Of a stretch of DNA of 64,000 bases, positions 24,567 through 35,481 are shown piece after piece. Each line of letters starts with the position of its first letter. The stretch's first letter is position 1. A program made the position numbers and the translations under genes. The notes beneath the pieces are model-generated. The model had not been told where the DNA came from and did not search any database. It saw only the letters and a program-made list of their open reading frames with translations. Where the stretch lies: NCBI RefSeq assembly GCF_900005765.1, contig NC_041686.1:496001-560000 (forward strand). Reading direction: 5' to 3'. The DNA comes from Plasmodium relictum (lineage: Eukaryota; Apicomplexa; Aconoidasida; Haemosporida; Plasmodiidae).

Positions 24567-26159
24567 ATGAATAAAAATGGTATGGATAATGGCATTTTAG
24601 ATAATTCTGATAAACAAAAAGTAGTTGAATCAAATGACTATTTAAAATCAATATCACATAAAAGTGATAATAATGGAAATGCTGAAAAATGTGTAGATGA
24701 TTTATTACAAAATAATAGCATTAAAAACAATTCAGATAAACAGATAAAAATAGAAGAAGTTTTTACTCTTGAAATTTTAATAAAGATATTAAGTAAAATT
24801 TGTTTAAAAGGTAATTATTGCATAACAAAAGATGATATAAACATAACAAATTGTAAAGTTATGATATTTGAATCAAAGTATCATTTAAGAAATGCAAAGG
24901 ATGAAAGTGATAATTTTATAAATATAATATTTTATTTTATAAATAAGAACTATTTATTTTTTATAATATATTGTTTAAATAAAAAAAATGTTGTCTATTG
25001 TAATTTTTTTAATCCTTTATTGTATGAAAAAGAAACAATAGAAGTGTTTAATTTATTTTTTATAAACAACTTTTTTCCACATATTATATTTGGATTGAAT
25101 AGTGGTAAAGTACTTCTATATAACCATGAAGGAATGATATGTATGCATAATAAATTTATTGATAACAAAATAAAAAACATTTTTATTGAAAATCAAAAAG
25201 ATTATATATTATTTTTGCATGACAATAATATAATAGTAAACTCGAACATTAATATAATAAGACGTGCAATAGAAAAGAATTTGAAGATTTTACCATTTGA
25301 TTATATATTTAGTATAAATAAAAATATTTGCATAAATCATATAATATTAAGGTGCGATAATTCGAATGATTTTTTTAAAAAAGATGTGTACTCGATGTAT
25401 AATAAAGATGATTTAATGTGTTATATAAATAATAGCATTAATAGTATTCCTAATAACAATAATAATAATATTAATTACATAGTTACATCAAAAAATATAA
25501 CATTATCTATTTTTAATATTGTAAAACAAAATAACCAAAACGAATTCATAAGTAAAAAAGAGAACTTCAGTATATCTCAAAAAATAAGTTCTAAAATAAA
25601 TAATATCATAAAAAATATATTTACAAAAAGAAGTGAAAGTAACGATATGAGTGCATTAAACAATAATAGCAGTACAATAGACATACTTAACTCAAATGTT
25701 GTTCACTGTTTTAATGATCCTAAAAGAAATATATTAGATATTTGCATATGCCCCTGGAATCCTTATTTAATATTAGCTTTAGATAATCTTGGAAGAATAT
25801 CTTTATATAATATATCGACATTAAATATTTTATATATTTGGAAAAGTTACAGATTAGCTTTTATGTCATTTGTAGAAAAAATAAATTCTCCAAACGATCA
25901 GAAGCCTTTTCATGATTTAGATTCTAATTATTTTGATAAAGGAATACTATTTTATTTAAAATCAAGAAATTTAATTGAAATATGGGATTTTAAAACATTG
26001 AATAAAGTATATAGTATAAGGACATATGAAGACCCCACGCTTTTAAAAATTTTTTTTGATGATAACAATTCACCAAACAAAATTCTCCTTTTTAATTCAA
26101 ATCATCATGTATTTTTAATGAATACAAAATTTGAATTATTTCATTTAAAATGGATATAG
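24567..26159 (+). CDS. RAB3GAP2-like N-terminal beta-propeller protein
   Basis: Single exon, 530 aa. The C-terminal third matches the N-terminal domain of the non-catalytic Rab3-GAP subunit: RNILDICICPWNPYLILALD, NLGRISLYNISTLNILYIWK, SYRLAFMSF and then RNLIEIWDFKTL. In animals RAB3GAP1/2 activates RAB18 and acts in ER and lipid-droplet biology and autophagy. The first 60 residues are polar and disordered. Residues about 70-290 contain further WD-like strands (NFFNPLLYEKE, FPHIIFGLNSGKVLLYNHEG). An Asn-rich insert lies around 290-310. The long helical C-terminal region of human RAB3GAP2 (about 1390 aa) is absent, so this is a minimal propeller-only form. A partner RAB3GAP1 is not in this window. 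Confidence 0.75.
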   Translation: MNKNGMDNGILDNSDKQKVVESNDYLKSISHKSDNNGNAEKCVDDLLQNNSIKNNSDKQIKIEEVFTLEILIKILSKICLKGNYCITKDDINITNCKVMIFESKYHLRNAKDESDNFINIIFYFINKNYLFFIIYCLNKKNVVYCNFFNPLLYEKETIEVFNLFFINNFFPHIIFGLNSGKVLLYNHEGMICMHNKFIDNKIKNIFIENQKDYILFLHDNNIIVNSNINIIRRAIEKNLKILPFDYIFSINKNICINHIILRCDNSNDFFKKDVYSMYNKDDLMCYINNSINSIPNNNNNNINYIVTSKNITLSIFNIVKQNNQNEFISKKENFSISQKISSKINNIIKNIFTKRSESNDMSALNNNSSTIDILNSNVVHCFNDPKRNILDICICPWNPYLILALDNLGRISLYNISTLNILYIWKSYRLAFMSFVEKINSPNDQKPFHDLDSNYFDKGILFYLKSRNLIEIWDFKTLNKVYSIRTYEDPTLLKIFFDDNNSPNKILLFNSNHHVFLMNTKFELFHLKWI

Positions 26160-26913
26160 AGTTTTATAAAAATCTGTTTATAAAAATACCCTTACCTTAT
26201 AAAACTTTATAAATTTATGAAACATATTATTACTATCATAAAATAATTTTTTATTACCATTATTATATTAAGAAATTGTAAAAGTTAAAAAAAAAATAAT
26301 TAAAAATGTTCTGGTATTTTTTCATTATGCTTGTCTATTTTTTTTTAATCTCTTATTCCACGAACTTTTTATGGTTCATTTTTTTTAATTAATTCCTATT
26401 AGAATATTTTCTATTTTCATTATATTTTTATTATTAAAATATACATTTTGTTTTTTTGTTTTTTTGTTTTTTTGTATTCATATGCTAAACTTGTCCAATT
26501 CATTTTAGTTAAATAATTTTAAATTAATTAAATTGAGTTCTTAAATAAAGTGAATAGTGTTGCAAAGAATAAAATATAAAGTGTTATATATACTTTCTTA
26601 TAGCATAAATACATCTCAACATGCTTTATAAATAAAAATAAAATACACATATAAAGTATTATTTTATCTACTTAAAAAAAAAAAAAAAAAAGAAAAAAAG
26701 AAAAAAAGGAAAAAAGAAAAAAAAATTATATATATGCAATTATCAATTAATATTGATATTAATTGTTATCAATAAGTCATAAGCATATAAATTTTTGTAT
26801 AAATGTTTTATTCAAATGAATATTTATCTATAAAATATATATATACTTATAATAATTAAAGTTAGTGCAATTATTTTTTTTTATAAATAATCCTATAATA
26901 TATAATTTTGAGG
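26160..26913. other. Convergent 3' intergenic region
   Basis: Between two converging genes. It includes a GTTTTTTT unit repeated three times near 26450-26475 and an A-rich tract with scattered G at 26672-26724. No gene. Confidence 0.6.
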
Positions 26914-27732
26914 TTACTTTTTTATTTCACTTTGATTTTGAATCAAACTTTTAAGTGCCTAACAAAAAAAAAAAAAAAAATAAATATATATATGTATAGA
27001 TATATATAATAAACATTCCTATATTTTATAAAAATGAAAATACATAATATATAATTGTAAAAGTCTTTAACTTTACTATTTTTTTTTACCATTATTGTTT
27101 CATTAGTAGTCATATCTGATTCAAGATATTTCATATTAAATTTATCTTTTTTTTGAAATTTTTTCTTGTTAAAATCATTAAAAGAGGAACGATGCTGCTG
27201 CATAGGTTGTGATGAATAATACTGCTGAGAGTGATGATTTATATATTTATTATTTTGATTAAAATTTTTTGAAGTATTAAAAGATTTGTTATTTTGATTC
27301 TTTGATGCTTTTAATAATGATTTTAAGGAATCCAAAACATTATTAACTTTAGCATTTTGTATATTTTCTGATATATAATTATTAGAGTTTGATGGAATTC
27401 TATTATCATTATATTCATATTCATTATCTAAACGTAATAATGAGTTTATTATAGGTGTTATATTAATATTACATTGAGTACTATTTTTACTTTTATATGA
27501 ATTAAAATTATTATTGGGATGTGTATAGTTATCTATATTAGAACTATTCATACTATTATAATTATTAAATGAATTCAGTGAAAATTTATTATTATCTTGT
27601 AAATTATAATTATTTAAAATATCTTTGCTCTTCACTGATTTTTTATTCATAATTAAATGATCTACGCTATTTACATCATTCATACAATTATCAAGAAAGT
27701 TTTTTTTATATATCATATTATCCATTGAATAA

Positions 27733-27767
<35 letters not shown>

Positions 27768-29348
27768 GTAATAATTTGTGTTTATATTATTATTGTATAA
27801 TTGTTGTTGACCTAATTCTTGTGGCATACTATTAGAATTAAATGTCTTAAAAATTTCTAATATTTTTTTCCCTGCTTCTTTTGAATATAATTCGTTTTCT
27901 GTTATATTATTTTTATCAATATTAATACTACCACTACTATCTTGACAGTTACTATCAAAGAATCCAAGAGACTTTTTTTTTTCTATATTATCCATCCCCT
28001 TACGTTCTTTAATCATAGATATTTGCTTTATTAAAAGTTCAGCAACAGTATTACTAATTTTTTCTTCATTACCTCCTGCATCAGATGCATTAATATTAGT
28101 AGAATTATCATTTTTATTATAAACGTCATTTTCATAGTTTCTACTAGCATTAAAAGATTTTTGATTACTCTTTATTTCATTGTCTGATTGATTATTCTTG
28201 TTACTTAAATATTTTATTATTTCTATATTTTCATTAACGTTAATATTATTGTTCTTAAACCATTTAGCAAAATTGCTTTTTGTTAAATTTTCTTCTTCAT
28301 TATCTTTAAATATGCTATAATTGTTATCATTCAAATTTAAGCTATTTTTTTGTTTATCATTATTTTTTGAATATTTTTTGATATCACCTAAGGTAAAAAT
28401 ATCATAGTTATTTCTCTTGGGATAATATGATGGATTGTCCCAGTATTTTTCAGGGTTGTTTTTTCTTATATTTATTTTATCATTATATTCATAATCCAAT
28501 GATAGATCTTTTTCTTTTTTTTGAAAATTTAAACTTCTATCATATTTATTTGTTGTAATTTTATTATTAAAATTATTATTAGAACTATAAAAATCCTGTT
28601 CTGTTAAATGCATTTTTCCTTCCTTATCAATATATATATTATTAAATGGTAAGTTATAACAGTTGTCATCTAGATTTTTAAAAACTTTAGTATTTAAATT
28701 ATTTAAAGAATTTAATGAATAACTATAATTCTTTCCTTGAGAATTATCATCATTATATGTATTTCGTATTCTAATATTATTACTTATACTTATGTTATTA
28801 ATAAGGCTATTGTTATTGCTAGCAGTAGTGGTATTAGCCAATGTATTAGTATTATTTCTATCTTTCTGAAATTTTCCTGAGTTGGATTTCACAAATTTTC
28901 TTTCTTTTAAAAAGCAATTTTTATTTAATATTTCATCTGAATCATTTTCATCATTATAATTTAAGAAACGTAATAATAGCAATTCATGCAAATCATATTT
29001 TAAGCATACCTGCTTCGTGCTTTTTTCATTATAAGTTATTTCGTCTATATTATCATAATCTTTTTTTTCGTCCAATTTATTTTCCTCATTTTGATTTACA
29101 TCATCATAATAATAATGATATAAAGGAGTATATGCATTATAATTTTTGTCATATATTACATCGGTACTAATTGTAGTTATTCTTTTATATTTATATATAT
29201 GTCTATATGTTAATTTATAAATATTATTGTAACATTTATATATTATATTACCATTCTTATCAATTATATGATCACATGATGCATTAATTGGGTTATCAGT
29301 ACCTCTATTATCTATTATACTAAAATTTTTTAAATTCTCTTCTTCCAT
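26914..29348 (-). CDS. Asn-rich protein with YxxxxL-phi motif
   Basis: Two exons, 29348-27090 and 26958-26914, joined in phase after a Met codon, giving 767 aa. Exon 2 adds only 14 residues, ALKSLIQNQSEIKK. Without this junction the frame would run into intron-derived Ile/Tyr repeats, so the splice is favoured. Function not recognised. About a quarter of the residues are Asn, with a codon-repeat Asn run near residues 528-540. The N-terminal 150 residues are the most complex. They contain KYDLHELLLLR at 117-127, which fits the eIF4E-binding consensus YxxxxL-phi (Y118, L123, L124). Another conserved-looking patch is NPEKYWDNPSYYPKRNNYDI in the middle. Translation-repressor function (4E-T-like) is only a hypothesis. 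Confidence 0.78.
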
Positions 29349-30546
29349 TTAAAAAGAATAAAAAAAGTGTATTTAAAAAAAAAAAAAAAAGAAATTCTAT
29401 ATATATGCATATATATACTTATCTAATTTTCTTATATGTTATGGAATTATAAATAAATAATTTATTTTATTTCACAAAAAATTAAATTGAATAAAATTAA
29501 GAACAAATAATTTTTAAAAATAATATAAAAAAAATTACATATATATATTTCAAGGTAATCTAAAACATATGTTTATTATATAAATTTTTCAAAAAAAAAA
29601 AAATCTTACGTATAAAAAAAAAAAAATTTCATATCCTTGCGATATTTGTGAGAATAAAAAAAAATAAAATAAAATAAAATGAAATAGATTAAAATGTAGC
29701 AATTATTCACTATACGAAAAAATCAAGAATTAAAAAAAAAAAAAAAAAAATTAAAATTGTGTTAGTATCAGTATAACGAAAAAGAATAATTAAAATATAT
29801 ATATATATATATATATTATATATTCTATAAATATTATACACACTAATATCTTAAAAATTATATGAATGTTTATTATAAAAAAAAAAAAGAAATCAAGAAT
29901 ATTGTTAGAAATAATGAAATTTAATTTATCATTTATTTGTATTTTTCTAATTTATAATTTTTTATTTTAATTTTATATTTAAATGAATTATCTCTTATTT
30001 CTTTACCTATATCATGTATTATAACAAATAAATAATAAAAAAAAAATATGAAAATATGAAAAAAAAATAAGAATTAATATATATATATAAAAAAAAAAGA
30101 TTTAATCAAGGTATATATAATTTAAATTAATAAATACATATATATAATAATAATAATAATAATATAATATTAGAAATACAGTAAAATAATGAAAGAACAT
30201 AAAAATAAAATATTAATTTAAATTATAAATAATTTTATTGTATTTTAAAATAATAAATGTATATGTTATTTTTATACATATATGAAGTAATGCGTTATCG
30301 TTTATTATTCCCAAATTATACGTATATTATTATTTTTAAATGAAGAAAAAAAGCACAGTAATAAGAAAAACAAAAGAACAAAAAGTAAAAATTTATATTG
30401 TATACTTCATAGTAGAAATATGCTTTATATGTATTTGATTTTTTTTTTTTATTATAATTTCATGCAAAATAAAACATATATTACTCTATTATATTTTTCT
30501 TTTAAATTTTTATATTTTACTTTTTCATTTTTAATTTTTTCTAAAA
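29349..30546. other. Intergenic: promoter of Asn-rich gene, 3' region of bL33-like gene
   Basis: A/T-rich with many A-runs and short TA runs (for example 29797-29820). No gene supported. A less A/T-rich patch at 30285-30325 has no evident frame. Confidence 0.5.
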
Positions 30547-31071
30547 TTATTTATAATGTTTTAAAGATATTTTATTTATATCTTTAGCATAATCAAATTT
30601 ATTATTTTCCTTCATTTTATTATCATATTCAAAAGTTCTAAAAAAAAGGTATATATATATATATATTTTTTTTTTTTTCTTAATGAAAATGTATTAAACA
30701 TAAAACATAAAAACTCATGTAAAATACACAAATCTTAGTGTATTCTTCCATTAAAAAAAAAATAATGTGAAATTTGAAAATAATAAGATGTAATAAGGGG
30801 AAATATCTGTGTGTTTTCTAATTAATATTATTTAAGATATTTAAAACATGTTTTCGTTTTTTTTTTCTCTTATAAGAATATACTATATATATACCTTTAT
30901 GTGCTTTTTTCTTCTAGATATTCTTTTATGAATATTTAAATGATTATATATATATTTTTTTTTATGTAACGTTAAAAGAAAATTAAATAAAAATATGTAT
31001 ATATATATATATATTTTTAACTTAATATAACAAAATGTTATAGCTTTTAGTTTTATAGTCAAATTTTTCAT
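30547..31071 (-). CDS. Small four-exon protein, probable mitoribosomal bL33
   Basis: Assembled by eye from four small exons: 31071-31022, 30922-30895, 30744-30728 (17 nt) and 30637-30547. Phases agree and give a 61-aa basic protein. An alternative acceptor for exon 2 at 30913 keeps frame and drops three residues. It starts MKNLTIKLKAITFCYIK, continues SRRKKHIKNTLRFVTFEYD and ends INKISLKHYK. This can be laid over mitochondrial bL33 as I remember it: N-L/I-x-I/V-R/K start, aromatic FCY/F, a basic cluster, then LxLxxYD and a basic tail. The first donor (GTTAAA) is weak and exon 3 is tiny, so boundaries may shift. The terminal exon, with its T-rich acceptor and non-repetitive codons, is the strongest evidence that a gene exists here. 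Confidence 0.45.
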
Positions 31072-32767
31072 TTATATATTTTAAAAAATATATGTATGTA
31101 TATAAAATATAAAAATTGCATATTAAAAATATATATTACAAAAAATGTATTTACAAATGCTTCTTTATTATTATATCCTTTAAAGAGAAATCAAGAAAGT
31201 GTGTGTATTGTATCTTATGAAAAAAAAAAAAAAAATTAATTATTAAATAAATGAAATATATAAATAGATTGAAAAAATTAAAATTTATCTTGTAATTGTT
31301 AACTAATGATTCCAGTATAACATATTAACACAATAAAAAAAAAAAAAAAGGAAAAAAAAATTTATGCTTGTATATTTTATACGTAAAAATTTAAAGTAGA
31401 ATGATTTTAAAATAGATAAATGAAATTAAGAACATATCAAATTATATAACATGTATATATATGTATGTATTTAATATATATATTATATTTTCTTTTTAAA
31501 ATTTTATAAAAATAATGAATTTCAATTTTATAATTTAAAAAAATTTGTATACTTATTTTTAACAATAACTGAATTCATAAATATGTATATGAAATCTTAT
31601 AATAAAATGAAGAAAAAATATCTCAGACTTAATATTTAAATAAATGCTTTTTTAATCACTCTAAAAAAAGATAAAAAAAAAAAAATATCATTTTTTTAGT
31701 TTCGTTTTTCCAAAAAAATTAAAATATATGTAAGTCTTATTTTTCCAAATTTAAAAAATGAGCTAATCATAAAATAAATGTATAGCTTTTTTTATTTTTT
31801 TTTTCTCATGTTGTAATTTTGATTTTATTAAATATTCTGTATTTACACTTCATTTTCTTTTAGTGAATTTTTTTTTTTTTTCTAAGATATACTATCATCA
31901 TAAGTAAAACTATTAAACTTAAAATAAGTTTTTTCAAGAAAGTTTTTCGTATACTTGCCAATAATATTTTCTTTTTGTATTTATCTTAAAATTAATAGAG
32001 GATATATATAAGCTTTTCATTTTAAGAAAAAATTGTCTGTTGAATAAAATATAAATTAATTTTATAAAAAATTTAATTAGAAAATGAAATATCTAAATTA
32101 ATAAAGAAAAAAAAAATAAAAAAGTAAAAATTGGAATAAATGATTAACAAAAATGAGCACAATTAAATAAACTTGCAATAACAATTAAGACAATATTATA
32201 TTTATTGTTTTTAGTTCATAAAATACTTATGTTTCCTTATAAGCTATATATTACTCATAGTTCATAAATTATATATACATCAAATTTATAAGAATAATAA
32301 ATCATATAAGAAATAATAATAAGTTTTTATATTTTTGATTTAAAAACTTGGTATTTGTTCCCTCATTTTATTTTCATTAAATAGCTCGAAAAATTCTTAT
32401 AAGTTAAGTAAAAATGAGGAATTACTTCTCTTAAAAATTACCTTTCATTGATACTGATTACATTTTATTTGTTTTTTTTTTTTTTTTTATTATTTTAACT
32501 ATTTAAATAAAGTTAAATATAAATTATTTCTGAATTCATTAAATTTCGTAAGAATTAGAAGTTAAAAAAAATATAATTAATTTTATTATTTTATTTTATT
32601 ATTTTTAAGTAATTAATTGAAACTAAAAATTTTTAATTAATAAAAAAAAAAAATTTTAAATCTTTTTAAATTTTTCTATTTTTATATATTTTGTTGTAAT
32701 TATTTTTTATTAATAAAAAATCATATATACATTTTTATTTTAAGTTTTCTTATTTTTTTTTATAGAG

Positions 32768-32798
<31 letters not shown>

Positions 32799-32971
32799 CT
32801 TCTTTACATTATGCTTCCATATATTTCAGGATATTTAAAAAAAAAAAAATAAAATAAATAAATTGTATATAATGTTCGAATATATGAAATGTTTTAAAAA
32901 CAAAAGAAAATATTTAAGAAATCATTTATTTATTTTTTTTTTAAAATAAAAATTTCTAGAAGCGTTATATA
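31072..32971. promoter_or_regulatory. Divergent upstream region of SART-1 and bL33-like genes
   Basis: A 1.9-kb gap between genes transcribed apart. Many A/T homopolymers; no further gene supported on either strand. It should hold the SART-1 start region near 32700-32970. Confidence 0.5.
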
Positions 32972-34876
32972 ATGGATAACGTTTGCGAATTAAGTATAGA
33001 AGAAACTAATAAATTAAGAGAAAAATTAGGTTTGAAAAAGTTAGAAATAAAAGAAGATAATAATGAAAAAGTTGTAGATGAAAAGTCCAACTTCATCAAT
33101 AATGATTTAAGTTATAAAAATGAAAAATTAAAAAAAAAGAATAATGGTGAAATTAAAAAAAAAAAAATAATAAATAACAAAAAAGATCTAGAGGAAAAAA
33201 ACAAAATTAAATCAATAAGTGAAGATTATAATGATGATATTAATGATGTAGAAACTTGGATAAATAAAACAAGAAATACAATGAATAAAAGACTAGCACA
33301 AGAATCAATACAATACAGTGATGATGAAGAAGAAACTAAAAAAAAAAAAAAAAAAAAAAATAATAATAATAATTTTGTTAGTTGTGTAAAAGTTGAACAT
33401 AAAAATGAAGATATAACTGATAATATGATTTTAACTTTAAAGGATAAAAGTGTTTTAGATGATGAAAAAGATTGTTTAATAAATGAAGAACTGAAAAAAA
33501 ATAATATGAAACATTTGATTTCTAGAAATGATGAAACCTACTGGAATAAAAATTATTATGATCCCTTATCATATTATGATGATAATAATAAAATGGTAGA
33601 AGGTGAATCTTCTATTAACATGATTCCTAAGTATGATGATGAAAAACATTCTTTTGATATAAATGTACATTATGATGAAAATAAAGACGTGCCTTACGAA
33701 AAAGTAATAAAAAAACAAGAAGTTTTAAAAAAAGGAAATAATGAAAGAGAAGAAAAAGAAACTCCTAGAAAAGATGAAAAAAATAATTTAGATAATATTT
33801 TGAAATTAAAGAAAAAAAAAATTAAAAATATAAGAAAAAGAAAGAAAGATTCTTGGGATTTCCTTTATAACGAAAAGGAGGAAGATGAAAATGGAAAAAT
33901 GGAAAGTAAAGAAAAGGAAAGTGAATCAAAAGAAAGCGAAATAAAAAAAAAACAAAGTACTCATATAATAGATGATGTTATCAAAAAAATACGAGAAGAG
34001 CAGATGGATATGGACTTTAATTATTTTGATGATGTATTTAGTGAAAACGAAGAGGATAAGGAATTATACGAACTTTTACAAAAAGGTAATAATTTGAAAA
34101 AAGCAAAAAAAGAAAGTAATTATCAAAGTGAACTATTAAAATATATAGTAATAAATGATGAAGAAAAAAAAACAAAAGATAAAGAAAATGATAACTTTAT
34201 AAAATTAACAAATGCATCTGAATTTTGCAAAAATATATCTTTACCAAGAGATTTACATGAAAATGAAAAAAAAATAAAATCAAAAAAAAATGAAAAAGAT
34301 CTTACCAATGAAGATTTCCTTTCATCAAAAAATATATTAAAAGAAAATATTAATGAAGATATATTAAAAAATACATATGAAAATGAAGAAATAATAAAAA
34401 ATAAAGAAGAAAATAGAGAACAAAAAAATAACAAATCTGATTATGATGAGCATCAATATGATGAAATTTCTGCAGGAGGAGTATCAAAAATTTTTAATGA
34501 AGTAGAACTCGATGAAGGGTTATGTGGTGCTTTGAAATATTTAAAAACAAAAGGAGAATTAAATATTGAAGATAAAATATATAGAAACCCTGAAAATAAG
34601 CCATTACATATGTCAACTGAAAAAAATGATATAAAATTAGATTATAAAAATGAATTAGGAAAAGTTATGACTCCCAAAGAAACTTTTCGATATATTTCTT
34701 GGATTTTTCATGGAAAAAAACAAGGTAAAAATAAATTAGAAAAAAAAATTAAAAGATTAGAAATTGAAAGGAGATTTAAAGAAAATCCAATGGATTCCTT
34801 ACCAACTTTAAATGTATTGAAAAAATACCAGCAAATACAAAAAAAATCATATTTTACATTATCAAGCAATAATTAA
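32972..34876 (+). CDS. SART1: SART-1/Snu66 tri-snRNP protein
   Basis: Single exon, 634 aa. A U4/U6.U5 tri-snRNP component needed for spliceosome activation. The N-terminus holds one HIND (Hub1-interaction) element, LSIEETNKLREKLGLKKLEI at 7-26, which in yeast and human Snu66/SART1 binds the ubiquitin-like Hub1/UBL5. The C-terminal SART-1 block includes ISAGGVSKIFNEVELDEGL, CGALKYLKTKGEL, LGKVMTPKETFRYISWIFHG and a final Lys-rich helix ending in MDSLPTLNVLKKYQ. The middle is Lys/Glu/Asn-rich and charged, with poly-Lys from A-runs. Length is shorter than human SART1 (800 aa). Start is the first ATG in frame and gives the HIND right at the N-terminus, as expected. Confidence 0.93.
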   Translation: MDNVCELSIEETNKLREKLGLKKLEIKEDNNEKVVDEKSNFINNDLSYKNEKLKKKNNGEIKKKKIINNKKDLEEKNKIKSISEDYNDDINDVETWINKTRNTMNKRLAQESIQYSDDEEETKKKKKKKNNNNNFVSCVKVEHKNEDITDNMILTLKDKSVLDDEKDCLINEELKKNNMKHLISRNDETYWNKNYYDPLSYYDDNNKMVEGESSINMIPKYDDEKHSFDINVHYDENKDVPYEKVIKKQEVLKKGNNEREEKETPRKDEKNNLDNILKLKKKKIKNIRKRKKDSWDFLYNEKEEDENGKMESKEKESESKESEIKKKQSTHIIDDVIKKIREEQMDMDFNYFDDVFSENEEDKELYELLQKGNNLKKAKKESNYQSELLKYIVINDEEKKTKDKENDNFIKLTNASEFCKNISLPRDLHENEKKIKSKKNEKDLTNEDFLSSKNILKENINEDILKNTYENEEIIKNKEENREQKNNKSDYDEHQYDEISAGGVSKIFNEVELDEGLCGALKYLKTKGELNIEDKIYRNPENKPLHMSTEKNDIKLDYKNELGKVMTPKETFRYISWIFHGKKQGKNKLEKKIKRLEIERRFKENPMDSLPTLNVLKKYQQIQKKSYFTLSSNN

Positions 34877-35481
34877 ATAAGTGGATATTTTTTATTCAAT
34901 TTTTAGTTATGCTTTTTTTTTTTTTTTTATATCTTTATAATTCTATATTATATATATTTATGATTTCTGATTACTTTCATAAAAAATTATGTTCCATTTT
35001 ATTTATATTTTTTATATTTTCTAAGTATTTGCTATATTTTATTTTTATTATTCCTAAAATTTTTAAAACTTTTACTAAAAATATTTTTATTTTATCTCAA
35101 CTTTTTTTTTATGTTTATCTATATTTTTATTTTTTTATAAGAATAGATGAGTATTTTCCTTTTTTATTAATGTCTATTTCTATATTTTTATTAATAATTT
35201 TCTCTTTTTTTTTTAACGATAATTTTATTTTATAATTTGTTTTGCTTTGTTTTTTTTTTTTTTTTTTTAATTCCTTTTTCTTTTTTTTATTTTCTTTTTT
35301 TTTTTAGTATAAAAAAAAAATGAAATTACTTATATTGGAATAAATCGTAAGATGACAATTTTTAAAAATAATTAAAACCAAAAAAAAAAAAAAAAATATA
35401 TTGTTAATTTATAAAAAAAGTATCACAAAATACACCTTAAAAAGAAATAGTTTTTATTCTCTATTTTTCATTTTTAACAGC
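34877..35481. other. Convergent 3' region
   Basis: A T-rich stretch between two converging genes. The open frame at 34909-35235 is almost only Phe/Ile/Leu/Tyr from T-runs and is not a gene. Confidence 0.65.

Noticed and set aside
34909-35235. Plus-strand frame of 108 codons after SART-1
   Set aside because: Nearly all Phe, Ile, Leu and Tyr from T-runs; no family resemblance.
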